Source: Clostridiales bacterium
GTDB taxonomy: Bacteria; Bacillota; Clostridia; Christensenellales; CAG-138
Direction: 5' to 3'
Assembly: GCA_003486785.1 (NCBI GenBank)
Contig: DNFZ01000090.1
Location: forward strand, 1 to 34,916
Length of the DNA: 34,916 bases
Part shown: piece by piece, positions 10,001 to 17,002 of the stretch
Layout: each line of letters begins with the position of its first letter
Numbering within the stretch: position 1 is the stretch's first letter
Made by a program: the position numbers and the translations under genes
Notes under the pieces: model-generated
What the model was told of the DNA's origin: nothing
Seen by the model: the letters and a program-made list of their open reading frames with translations, nothing else
Databases searched by the model: none

Positions 10001-11116
10001 ATGCAGGTAACGGTAGTCGATAAGCTGCACGAGTCATCGGAGGATAACATTCTTACGCTCATCGAGAGCGGCAAGATCGACTACATCCTCTCCACTTCGT
10101 CCAAGGGAAGATTGCCTTCGCGGGACAGCGTGAAGATCCGCAGAAAGGCCATCGAGCGCGCGGTACCTTGTATCACCTCGGTGGATACCGCAAACGCGCT
10201 GGTGGACAGCCTGTTAAGCCGCTATTCCGAGCACAGCACGGAGCTGGTGGACATCAACCACATGCGCACGCAAAAGATGCGCCTGCCGTTTACCAAGATG
10301 AATGGAACCAGCAACGACTATATCTACTTTGACTGCATGGAGCAAAACATTGATGCGCCGGAGTCGCTGAGCGTCTATCTTTGCGAAGCGCACGCGGGCA
10401 TCGGCGGGGACGGCATCATACTCATCGAGCCTTCCGACTGCGCGGATGCTGCCATGCGCGTCTTCAACCGCGACGGCAGCGAGGGCAGGATGTGCGGCAA
10501 CGGCATCCGCTGCGTGGGCAAATACCTCTACGACAACGACATGACCAAGCGAACCGAACTCACCATCGAGACAAAGAGCGGCATCAAGCACCTCAAGCTC
10601 TACGTGCGCGGCGGAAAGGTGAAGTCCGTCACTGTGGACATGGGAAAGGCGGAGCTGCGGCCGGAGCACATCCCTGTCCGGCTCAGCGGGGACAAGATCG
10701 TCTCGCGCCTCGTCGAAATCGACGAGCAAACCTACAACATCACCTGCGTCTCGATGGGCAACCCGCACTGCGTGGTGTTCTGCGACTATCCCGACCTGCT
10801 GGACATCGAGAAGATCGGCCCCGTGATCGAAACCGCGGCGATCTTCCCGGATCGCGTGAATGTCGAGTTTGTGCAGGTGCTGGATCGCCACACGCTCAAG
10901 ATGCGTGTTTGGGAGCGCGGCAGCGGGGAGACGCTCGCCTGCGGCACGGGCGCGTGCGCCGCGGTGGTGGCTGCAATCGAGAACGGACTGTGTGACATGG
11001 GCGAGGACATCACCGTCCGTCTGCGCGGCGGCGATCTTCTGGTGCGCTATACCAATGAAACCGTCTGGATGACAGGTGATGCGAAGAAAAACTTTGAAGG
11101 CTTCGTAGAGCTGTAA
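7070..11116 (+). CDS. carB-dapF: Carbamoyl-phosphate synthase large subunit fused to diaminopimelate epimerase (CarB-DapF)
   Basis: This is a single 1348-residue open frame. Residues 1 to about 1060 are a full CarB: a carboxyphosphate ATP-grasp half, an oligomerisation region, a second ATP-grasp half from about residue 550 (SGPIRIGQGIEFDYASVH), and the MGS-like regulatory domain from about 930. Residues 1070-1348 are a full-length DapF (279 residues), which epimerises LL- to meso-diaminopimelate for peptidoglycan and lysine. It starts RLPFTKMNGTSNDY and keeps both catalytic cysteines, Cys1142 in MCGNGIRC and Cys1291 in ACGTGACA. CarB alone is normally about 1,070 residues. There is no stop or frameshift between the parts. 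Internal ATGs at 10262 and 10277 lack a good ribosome binding site, so one polypeptide is expected. A terminator follows immediately. Both domain assignments are firm; that both activities work in one chain is inference. Confidence 0.95.
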   Translation: MPLDQNIKRVMVIGSGPIVIGQAAEFDYAGTQACRALREEGLEVILVNSNPATIMTDRAMADQIYIEPLTLTTLKRIIEKEKPDSLLSTLGGQTGLTLSMQLARDGFLEQHGVRLLGANPETIEKAEDRQRFKDAMIEIGQPVIPSLVVTELEDALGFAEEIGYPVIVRPAFTLGGSGGGIAETRDTLIEIATNGIRMSPIHQILVEKCISGWKEIEFEGMRDKNGNVITICSMENFDPVGVHTGDSIVIAPAVTLSDREYQMLRTATRDIIDALGIEGGCNCQFALHPTSFDYAVIEVNPRVSRSSALASKATGYPIAKVATKIAIGYTLDEIQNAVTGSTSACFEPALDYVAVKLPKWPFDKFVYGRRTLGTQMKATGEVMAIGPTFEQALMKAVRGAEISQDSLNMKKLADIPTEQIRERLHNCDDERLFVVFEALKRGITMDDIHQITMIDIWFLAKLLHLVEYEQSLTSGGLTEAAYLDGKKLGYPDNVLSRISGQPILQHLYAGYRMVDTCAAEFEAQTPYFYADYDCVENEAQTFLQKHDTGKRRVIVFGSGPIRIGQGIEFDYASVHCVWALKQAGFEVVIVNNNPETVSTDFDTADRLYFEPLLPEDVMNVIHTEQPYGAVVAFGGQTAIKLTRYLSEQGVRILGTPADSIDAAEDRERFDALLERLNIKRPQGKTVKTEDQALSAANDLGYPVLIRPSYVLGGQNMIIAFSDDDVREYMGIILRKGIDNPILIDQYLMGTEIEVDAICDGEDILIPGIMEHIERAGVHSGDSIAVYPAWNLTGPLIERVVEHSRKLALALHTRGLINIQYVIYENEIYVIEVNPRSSRTVPYISKVTGVPMVDLATRAMLGDKLSEMGFGAGLYKTPPYVAVKVPVFSFEKLADVDILLDPEMKSTGEVLGIGKTREEALYKGLVAAGYNMKRRGGLLVTVRDHDKAEMTDTVRKFYSLGFVLYATKGTAAVLEKAQMQVTVVDKLHESSEDNILTLIESGKIDYILSTSSKGRLPSRDSVKIRRKAIERAVPCITSVDTANALVDSLLSRYSEHSTELVDINHMRTQKMRLPFTKMNGTSNDYIYFDCMEQNIDAPESLSVYLCEAHAGIGGDGIILIEPSDCADAAMRVFNRDGSEGRMCGNGIRCVGKYLYDNDMTKRTELTIETKSGIKHLKLYVRGGKVKSVTVDMGKAELRPEHIPVRLSGDKIVSRLVEIDEQTYNITCVSMGNPHCVVFCDYPDLLDIEKIGPVIETAAIFPDRVNVEFVQVLDRHTLKMRVWERGSGETLACGTGACAAVVAAIENGLCDMGEDITVRLRGGDLLVRYTNETVWMTGDAKKNFEGFVEL

Positions 11117-11127
11117 CGAGGGAACGC

Positions 11128-11160
11128 AAAAAGCGCTTGGTTTTTTCCCAAGCGCTTTTG
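11128..11160. terminator. Bidirectional intrinsic terminator between carB-dapF and the ABC exporter
   Basis: A perfect 12-bp stem (11129-11140 with 11148-11159) encloses a T-rich 7-base loop. The outer arms are A-rich and T-rich, so it can end transcription of carB-dapF from the left and of the minus-strand exporter operon from the right. Confidence 0.88.
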
Positions 11161-11176
11161 TGTTGCTGTGTGTTTG

Positions 11177-13051
11177 TTACGCGGCCTCAAACTGGCTGTT
11201 GTACAGCTCGGCATAAAAGCCGCCTTTTTCGAGCAGTTCCTTGTGGCTGCCGCTTTCGATGATGTCGCCGTCCTTCATCACAAGGATGAGGTCTGCGTTC
11301 TTGATCGTCGAGAGGCGGTGCGCAATCACAAACGACGTTCTACCGCTGGTGAGGCGATCCATCGCGGCTTGCACCATGCGCTCCGTGCGCGTATCGACGG
11401 AGCTGGTCGCCTCGTCTAGAATCAGCAGCGGCGCGTTTTGAATCATGGCGCGCGCGATGGTCAAGAGCTGCTTCTGTCCTTCCGAAAGGCTCGCCTTGTC
11501 GTTGAGCACGGTGTCATAGCCGTCCGGCAGCGTCTTGATGAAGCGGTGGAGCCCGACGGTCTTGCAGGCCTCTTTGACCTGCTCGTCCGTGACATCCGGC
11601 TTGCTGTAGACGATGTTTTCGCGGATCGTGCCCTCAAAGAGCCACGTATCCTGCAAAACCATGCCAAACTGCGCGTGTACGTTTTCACGCGGGACGCGCT
11701 GAATCGGGATGTTGTCGATCTGAATCTCGCCGCCGTCCAGCTCGTAAAAGCGCATCAGCAGGTTGACCATCGTGGTTTTCCCCGCTCCGGTGGGGCCGAC
11801 GATTGCGACCTTCTGCCCGGGTTTCACGGTGGCAGAGAAGTCGTGGATGACGGGCTTGCTGGGCGAATATCCAAACCTCACGTGGTCAAACGAGACGCTG
11901 CCTTCGATGCACTGCAGCATGGGCTTTTTCTCGTCCTCGCGCGCCAGCTCCGGCTCGCCCAGCAGCGTGAAGACGCGCTCGCTTGCGGCGGCGGTGCGCT
12001 GGAGATTGTTCATCGCCTGCGCAATCTGCGACAGCGGCTGGGTAAAGAGCCGGATGTACATCATGAACGCGACGATCACGCCAAACGTGATGGTTCCCTG
12101 CACCGCCAGCGCAGCTCCCACGACGCAGACCGCTACGTAGCCAAGGTTGCCGACAAAGGCCATGATCGGCATCATAAGCCCCGATAGAAACTGGGACTTC
12201 CAGGCGCTTGTGTAGAGCGATGCGTTGCTTTTTTCAAACACCTGCTTCGCTTCACGGCTGCCGTTGTAGACCTTGACAATGTTGTGCCCGGTGTAGACCT
12301 CTTCGATGTGCCCATTGATCTTGCCGAGTTCCTTTTGCTGCTCGGAGAAGTACTTTTGCGAGTGCTTCATGATCACCATCATCAGCACGAAGCCGATGAG
12401 GCTTGCGCCGATGGCGGTGAGCGCGAGAATCCAGCTGTTGTAGAGCATCATCACGAGCGAACCGAGTAGCATCGTAATGGCAGTGATCAGTGTGCCGAGG
12501 CTCTGGTTCAGCGTCTGCCCGATGGCGTCCACGTCGTTGGTCACGTGGCTGAGCACATCGCCATAGCTGGTTGCGTCGAAATATTTCAGCGGCAGACGGT
12601 TGATCTTCTGCGAGATATCCGTGCGCATCCGCTTGGAGATGCGCTGCGTCACGACCGCCATAATCTGGCTCTGCAGGAGGTTGAGCAGGAACGAAAACGC
12701 ATATAGTGCAGCAAGCGCCAGCGCGATTGTGGAAATGGCGCCCATGTCGATTGTGCCCAGCACAGGCTCTCCGTTGACCAGGGACGGAAGTCCGTTCATG
12801 ATCTCGTTGGTCAGGGCTTTGAGCCGATCCGGCCCTACGATCTGGAGTATGGTTCCGCCCACCGCCGCAACCAGCGCAATCAGGATAGCGGAGATATATT
12901 TCTTGCAATAGGCAAGCAGCTTTTTCATGGTCGCGCTGAAGTCCTTGGGCTTCTCCACGGGCATGCTCATGGCGCGCCCGGGACCGCCGCCCATACCGCC
13001 GCGTCCGTATTCATTCGCTCTCGGGCGCGATTCTTCTCTGGTGTCGCTCAT
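11177..13051 (-). CDS. ABC exporter half-transporter with consensus ATPase site
   Basis: This 624-residue half-transporter has an N-terminal six-helix exporter domain (about residues 50-350) and a C-terminal ATPase domain. The ATPase has Walker A GPTGAGKTT, signature LSEGQKQ, Walker B LLILDEATSSVD with the catalytic Glu, and the His switch IAHRLSTI, so it is fully consensus. A Gly-rich cytoplasmic extension (GRGGMGGGPGR) precedes the first helix. It overlaps the partner gene upstream by 4 bases (ATGA) and is the last gene of the marR operon. Pairs of this kind export drugs, lipids or peptides across the membrane; the substrate here is unknown. Confidence 0.93.
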   Translation of the reverse strand: MSDTREESRPRANEYGRGGMGGGPGRAMSMPVEKPKDFSATMKKLLAYCKKYISAILIALVAAVGGTILQIVGPDRLKALTNEIMNGLPSLVNGEPVLGTIDMGAISTIALALAALYAFSFLLNLLQSQIMAVVTQRISKRMRTDISQKINRLPLKYFDATSYGDVLSHVTNDVDAIGQTLNQSLGTLITAITMLLGSLVMMLYNSWILALTAIGASLIGFVLMMVIMKHSQKYFSEQQKELGKINGHIEEVYTGHNIVKVYNGSREAKQVFEKSNASLYTSAWKSQFLSGLMMPIMAFVGNLGYVAVCVVGAALAVQGTITFGVIVAFMMYIRLFTQPLSQIAQAMNNLQRTAAASERVFTLLGEPELAREDEKKPMLQCIEGSVSFDHVRFGYSPSKPVIHDFSATVKPGQKVAIVGPTGAGKTTMVNLLMRFYELDGGEIQIDNIPIQRVPRENVHAQFGMVLQDTWLFEGTIRENIVYSKPDVTDEQVKEACKTVGLHRFIKTLPDGYDTVLNDKASLSEGQKQLLTIARAMIQNAPLLILDEATSSVDTRTERMVQAAMDRLTSGRTSFVIAHRLSTIKNADLILVMKDGDIIESGSHKELLEKGGFYAELYNSQFEAA

Positions 13052-14808
13052 GCGGACAGTTCCTCCTCACTCAGCTGCGACATGGCAATCTCTTTGTATA
13101 CGTCGCATGTTTTCAGCAGTTCTTTGTGTGTGCCGTTTCCTGCGATCTGGCCCTCGTTGAGCACGATGATCCGGTCGGCGTCGAGTATGGTGCCGATGCG
13201 CTGGGCCACGATCAGGCTGGTTACGCCCGCCGTTTCGCGCCGGAGCGCGGTTCTCAGCGCGCGGTCTGTCTTATAGTCCAGCGCGGAGAAGCTGTCGTCA
13301 AAGATATAGATCTCGGGCTCTCTTGCAACTGCGCGGGCGATGGCGAGGCGCTGTTTTTGCCCGCCGGAGAGGTTGGAGCCGCCCTGCGCGATCTCCGCGT
13401 CGTATGTTCCATCCATCTGCTCGACGAAGTCCGCGCCTTGCGCGATGCGCATCGCGGCGGCGATTTCGTCCACGTTTGCGCTCTCCTTGCCGTTGTCGCC
13501 GTAGGCGATGTTGCTTTTGACCGTGCCGCGGAACGTGACCGCCTTTTGCGGCACATAGCCGATCTTGTTGTGCAGCGCGTCCTGCGTGTATTGCCGGACA
13601 CTGATGCCATCCACCAGCACCTCGCCCGCCGTCGCGTCGTAAAAGCGGGGGATGAGGTTGATGAGTGTGGTTTTGCCGCTGCCGGTGGAGCCGATGAACG
13701 CGACGGTTTCGCCGCGTCTTGCGATGAAACTGATATCGCTCAGCACGTCGTCCACCGCGCCGGGATAGCGGAAGCTCACGTTGCGAAACTCGATCTCGCC
13801 GCGTTTACCCGCTTCGCCTTCGGTCTTCGTTCCGTCGATGATGGAAGGCTTGGTTTCGAGTACCTCGTTGATGCGCTTGGCGGAGACGGAGGCGCGCGGC
13901 CATAGAACGAAGATCAACACCAGCATCATAAACGACATGATCACCTGCATGGCATAGGCGGAGAAGACCACCATGTTGGAAAACAGCGTGAGCCGGTCCA
14001 TCAGCCCCGCGCTGTTGATGAGTATTGCGCCGATCCAGTAGATTGCGAGGGTCAGCGCGCTCATGAGTGTGGAGATAATCGGCATCATGATCGCCATACC
14101 GCGGTTGGTGAAGAGCTGCGTGGCGGTGAGCTCCGTGTTTGCGACCTCAAACTTCTGTTCCTGATACGGTTCTGCGTTATAAGCGCGCACCACGCGAAGG
14201 CCGGTGAGGTTTTCGCGGGTCACGCGGGTGAGGTTGTCTGTCAGGGTCTGCATCTGGCGGAATTTCGGCAGCACGAGCGTCATCATCACGGAGATAACCG
14301 CGATCATGATCAGCACGGTAACGCCTGTGGCAAGCGACCATTCGAGGCCTTTTCCTGCGATCTTGCCCACGGCCCAAATCACCATGATGGGGGCTTTGAT
14401 GATCATCTGCAGGCCCATTGTGATGAGCATCTGCACCTGGGTTATGTCGTTGGTGGAGCGCGTGATCAGGCTGTCCGTCGAAAAGCGGTTGATCTCTTCC
14501 ATGGAGAACGAGTCCACCTTGGAGAAAAGCTGGCTGCGGATGCGCTGTGAAAACGAGGCTGCGATGCGCGCGGCAAGAAAGCCTACGATCACCGCCGAGG
14601 CGACACTGCCCAGTGCGCAGAGCAGCATGCTTCCGCCCGCAAGCCAGATATCGGAGATCGCGCTGCCGGGGGTTTGCGTCAGCCGCGTGATTTCGGACAT
14701 GTAGTCCGGCAGTTTGAGATCCAGCCAGACCTGCGAAACGATAAACGCAAGGCTGATGAGCGCCTGCAGCCACTCGGCTGCCTTCATGCGCTTGAGTAAA
14801 CGAAACAT
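13048..14808 (-). CDS. ABC exporter half-transporter with degenerate ATPase site
   Basis: This 586-residue partner half-transporter has a membrane domain (about residues 15-310) and an ATPase domain (about 340-580). Walker A GSTGSGKTT and signature LSGGQKQRLAIARA are intact. The Walker B motif IYIFDDSFSALD carries Asp in place of the catalytic Glu, and the switch His is replaced by Gln (IVAQRIGTI). This is the hallmark of heterodimeric exporters, where one of the two composite ATP sites is catalytically weak and the other is supplied by the consensus partner. It lies 62 bases downstream of marR and overlaps the next gene by 4 bases, so all three form one operon. Confidence 0.93.
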   Translation of the reverse strand: MFRLLKRMKAAEWLQALISLAFIVSQVWLDLKLPDYMSEITRLTQTPGSAISDIWLAGGSMLLCALGSVASAVIVGFLAARIAASFSQRIRSQLFSKVDSFSMEEINRFSTDSLITRSTNDITQVQMLITMGLQMIIKAPIMVIWAVGKIAGKGLEWSLATGVTVLIMIAVISVMMTLVLPKFRQMQTLTDNLTRVTRENLTGLRVVRAYNAEPYQEQKFEVANTELTATQLFTNRGMAIMMPIISTLMSALTLAIYWIGAILINSAGLMDRLTLFSNMVVFSAYAMQVIMSFMMLVLIFVLWPRASVSAKRINEVLETKPSIIDGTKTEGEAGKRGEIEFRNVSFRYPGAVDDVLSDISFIARRGETVAFIGSTGSGKTTLINLIPRFYDATAGEVLVDGISVRQYTQDALHNKIGYVPQKAVTFRGTVKSNIAYGDNGKESANVDEIAAAMRIAQGADFVEQMDGTYDAEIAQGGSNLSGGQKQRLAIARAVAREPEIYIFDDSFSALDYKTDRALRTALRRETAGVTSLIVAQRIGTILDADRIIVLNEGQIAGNGTHKELLKTCDVYKEIAMSQLSEEELSA

Positions 14809-14870
14809 GGGACACTCCTTACTATCATAATATTGAAATACGATGTTCTAGCAATCAGACGAAGCGTGTT

Positions 14871-15320
14871 TCACTTGATTGCAGAGTCGTTTCTGAAGAA
14901 TTCTTCCGGCGGGTGCTCGGCGATTCGCTTCAGGATGCGCAAAAACTCCAAAGAATCCGTCTCGCCGAGGTTTCTGAGCATGCGCTCAAGCATGCCCATG
15001 ATCATGTTTTCATGCTCATTTTGTTGCGCGCGTCCGGCGTCGGTCAGCTCCACAAGAATGCGGCGGCGGTCCCGCTCGTCGATGCGGCGGGTGATCAGTC
15101 CTTTGGATTCGAGGCTGCCCAGCGCCGCTGCGATGCGCGCCGTGCTGATGCCCATCTCCTTGCTGATCTCGCTGGGGATGGCGCGGCCGCCGTGCATGGA
15201 TAGAAATTTGAGCACAAAGTGCTCACCGCGCATGGAGTCCGTTATTTTGTCCTGATTATTGCGTCTGCGCAGTTGATGGAGCGTCACCATATACTCGCGC
15301 GCGAGCGATTGATAGTCCAT
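14871..15320 (-). CDS. MarR-family transcriptional regulator of the adjacent exporter
   Basis: This 149-residue winged-helix repressor has recognisable MarR segments: the recognition region ISKEMGISTARIAAALGSLESKGLITRRID, then the wing DERDRRRILVELTDAGR, then a C-terminal dimerisation helix. The ATG at 15320 is chosen over the in-frame GTG at 15338 because GGAGGTG (15327-15333 on the minus strand) lies 6 bases before the ATG and would be inside the longer version. It is the first gene of an operon with the two exporter subunits. A palindrome straddles its presumed transcription start, so autorepression relieved by a toxic ligand is likely (inference from MarR biology). Confidence 0.92.
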   Translation of the reverse strand: MDYQSLAREYMVTLHQLRRRNNQDKITDSMRGEHFVLKFLSMHGGRAIPSEISKEMGISTARIAAALGSLESKGLITRRIDERDRRRILVELTDAGRAQQNEHENMIMGMLERMLRNLGETDSLEFLRILKRIAEHPPEEFFRNDSAIK

Positions 15321-15344
15321 TTTGCTCACCTCCGCCACAAATTG

Positions 15345-15373
15345 CTAACAGTGTTAATAATACACCCTGTTAG
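15345..15373. promoter_or_regulatory. Probable MarR operator
   Basis: The 11-bp palindrome TAACAGTGTTA (15346-15356) lies just downstream of the marR -10 element. A further CTGTTAG at 15367-15373, between -10 and -35, is an inverted copy of CTAACAG at 15345-15351. A repressor bound here would block the promoter; MarR proteins commonly bind such inverted repeats in their own promoters. Confidence 0.6.
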
Positions 15374-15384
15374 ACAAAAGTCAA
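15357..15384 (-). promoter_or_regulatory. Promoter of the marR-exporter operon
   Basis: Read on the minus strand, a -35 element TTGACT (15384-15379) is followed after 16 bases by a -10 element TATTAT (15362-15357). It lies 37 bases before the marR ATG and is interleaved with the palindromic operator. Confidence 0.7.
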
Positions 15385-15514
15385 GCGGGGAAATTGTGAA
15401 AAAATGTGGCACAATGCAAAGTGTGTTTTCATAAGCAGTCTTATGGGCGACAAAGACGCAGGGTCTCGATCGCGCGGCGATCCGGCAGAAAACGGCGCAG
15501 TTGAAACAGGCGCG

Positions 15515-15543
15515 TTGCTCGACGGGGGCGGATAGGATACAAT
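15515..15543 (+). promoter_or_regulatory. Probable promoter of the hydroxyacid dehydrogenase gene
   Basis: A -35 element TTGCTC (15515-15520) is separated by 17 bases from a -10 element TACAAT (15538-15543), 58 bases before the ATG at 15602. The rest of the marR-dehydrogenase gap shows nothing else I can name. Confidence 0.5.
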
Positions 15544-15601
15544 ATTGATGCAAGAAGAAGGGCGCTCGCTAGGGCGCGCTTCAAACAGGGGAAAAAACCG
15601 A

Positions 15602-16561
15602 ATGATAAAAATCGTGGTTCTGGATGGATATACGCTCAATCCCGGCGATCTGCGCTGGGATGCACTCGAGGCGCTCGGCGAAGTGACGGTATACGACCGC
15701 ACGCCGGCGGATGAGATCCTGTCGCGCATTGGTGATGCCGACGCGGTTTTGACCAACAAAACCCCGCTTTCGGCGGAGACGTTGGCTAGATGCCCAAGCG
15801 TTAGATACATTGGCGTGCTCGCCACGGGCTACAACGTTGTGGATACGCTTGCTGCGAAATCGCGCGGCATTCCCGTGACCAACATCCCATCCTACGGCAC
15901 AGCGGCGGTGGGGCAGTTTGCCATCGCCATGCTGCTGGAGATCTGCCATCATGTTGCGCATCACAGCGAAGCGGTGCACGCGGGACGCTGGAGCAGCAGC
16001 CTCGACTTTTGCTTCTGGGATTATCCGCTCATAGAGCTTGCGGGAAAGACCATGGGCATCATCGGCTTTGGCCGCATCGGTCAGCGCACGGGCGAGATCG
16101 CCAGGGCGCTCGGCATGCGCGTGCTGGCGCAGGATGCATATCCAAACGACGCGGGCCGCGCCATCGGCAGCTATGTCGAGCTGGACACGCTCTACAAAGA
16201 ATCGGACGTCATCAGCCTGCATTGTCCGCTCTTTCCGGAGACAAAGGGCATGATCAACGCGCAGTCCATCGCGAAGATGAAAAGCGGCGTGATCCTGCTC
16301 AACAACAGCCGCGGTCCGCTCATCGTGGAGCTGGATCTGGCGGACGCGCTCAACAGCGGCAAGGTGTTTGCCGCGGGGCTGGACGTGGTCAGCGAAGAAC
16401 CCATCCGCCCGGATAACCCGCTGCTTTTTGCAAAAAACTGCATCATCACGCCCCATATCAGCTGGGCGCCAAAGGAGAGCCGCCAGCGCCTGATGGACAC
16501 GGCGGTGGAAAATCTCTCCGCCTGGCTGAACGGTGAAATGCAAAATATCGTGAATGGGTAA
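15602..16561 (+). CDS. D-2-hydroxyacid dehydrogenase (glycerate dehydrogenase-like), NAD(P)-dependent
   Basis: This 319-residue cytoplasmic enzyme should interconvert a 2-keto acid and a D-2-hydroxyacid (for example hydroxypyruvate/D-glycerate) with NAD(P)H. The Rossmann loop is GIIGFGRIGQ (about residues 152-161). The catalytic triad is in place: Arg237 in NNSRGPL, Glu266 in VSEEPI and His285 in ITPHISWAP. ATG 15602 is preferred to the in-frame ATGs at 15545/15548 because the conserved fold starts at IKIVVLDGY and a purine-rich AGGGG lies about 10 bases upstream. It is a single-gene unit with its own promoter and terminator. The exact substrate cannot be told from motifs. Confidence 0.92.
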   Translation: MIKIVVLDGYTLNPGDLRWDALEALGEVTVYDRTPADEILSRIGDADAVLTNKTPLSAETLARCPSVRYIGVLATGYNVVDTLAAKSRGIPVTNIPSYGTAAVGQFAIAMLLEICHHVAHHSEAVHAGRWSSSLDFCFWDYPLIELAGKTMGIIGFGRIGQRTGEIARALGMRVLAQDAYPNDAGRAIGSYVELDTLYKESDVISLHCPLFPETKGMINAQSIAKMKSGVILLNNSRGPLIVELDLADALNSGKVFAAGLDVVSEEPIRPDNPLLFAKNCIITPHISWAPKESRQRLMDTAVENLSAWLNGEMQNIVNG

Positions 16562-16582
16562 AGAAGCGCATTTTTCACAAAG

Positions 16583-16612
16583 ACTGTCCGAGAACTTTTC
16601 GGGCAGTTTTTT
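16583..16612 (+). terminator. Intrinsic terminator after the dehydrogenase gene
   Basis: A 9-bp stem with one G-U pair (ACTGTCCGA with TCGGGCAGT, 16583-16607) is followed by a run of six T. Its right arm and T-run form the left end of the first unit of the tandem repeat array. Confidence 0.8.
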
Positions 16613-16837
16613 GATTGTGCACAGAATCGATCAAATGGATAGCAGTTATTTTGATTTTACGGAGAATCACTCAAATGGATAGCAGTTTTTTGATTGTGCG
16701 CAGAATCGCTCAAATGGAAAGCAGTTTTTTAATTGTACGGAGAATCGCTCAAATGGATAGCAGTTATTTTGATTGTGCGCAGAATCGATCAAATGGATAG
16801 CAGTTATTTTGATTTTCGGAGAATCACTCAAATGGAT
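16602..16837. repeat. Tandem array of six 39-40-bp units of two alternating types
   Basis: Units run 16602-16640, 16641-16680, 16681-16719, 16720-16758, 16759-16798 and 16799-16837; a decayed remnant (AGAATACTCAAA) follows to about 16856. Each has the layout GCAGTT, T-rich, GATT, variable core, AGAATC, TCAAATGGA. Two core types alternate: type A (TGCGCA or TGCACA, units 1, 3, 5) and type B (ACGG or TCGG, units 2, 4, 6), giving a 78-79-bp higher-order period. Type A cores form near-palindromes GATT.TGCGCA.AATC. Unit lengths of 39 and 40 break any reading frame, and no unique spacers separate the units, so the array is neither coding nor CRISPR. It lies between a terminator and the gntR promoter. 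Confidence 0.9.
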
Positions 16838-16882
16838 ATATGAAGAATACTCAAAATATATGCGGATACTTGTGCGATCTTC

Positions 16883-16911
16883 TTTACAAACGACACTTGC
16901 TGTGCTAAAGT
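16883..16911 (+). promoter_or_regulatory. Promoter of gntR
   Basis: A -35 element TTTACA (16883-16888) is separated by 17 bases from a -10 element TAAAGT (16906-16911) with TG in the extended -10 position (16903-16904). Transcription would start at about 16918, directly at the edge of the palindromic operator. Confidence 0.6.
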
Positions 16912-16919
16912 CTACTCTG

Positions 16920-16945
16920 TTGGTACTACAAATTGGTAGTACCAA
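16920..16945. promoter_or_regulatory. Palindromic operator, probably for the GntR regulator
   Basis: Two perfect 10-bp arms, TTGGTACTAC (16920-16929) and GTAGTACCAA (16936-16945), surround AAATTG. The right arm is itself part of a compact palindrome ATTGGTAGTACCAAT (16932-16946). TGGT..ACCA symmetry is typical of GntR/HutC-family sites. Its place at +1 of gntR suggests autorepression. Confidence 0.7.
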
Positions 16946-17002
16946 TCAGTCGGACGATTGAGCCCGCGAAACGGAGAAAGAACAAACAGGGAGGACGCGC
17001 GC

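Noticed and set aside
10262..10279. Separate dapF gene start inside carB-dapF
   Set aside because: In-frame ATGs exist but there is no stop codon for carB and no good ribosome binding site, so a fusion is the better reading.
16602..16837. CRISPR array
   Set aside because: Units are directly adjacent with no unique spacers, they vary in sequence, and no cas gene is present.
16615..16945. Short repeat-rich reading frames on both strands across the tandem array
   Set aside because: They are translations of the DNA repeat; unit lengths of 39 and 40 bases shift the frame, and there is no ribosome binding site.
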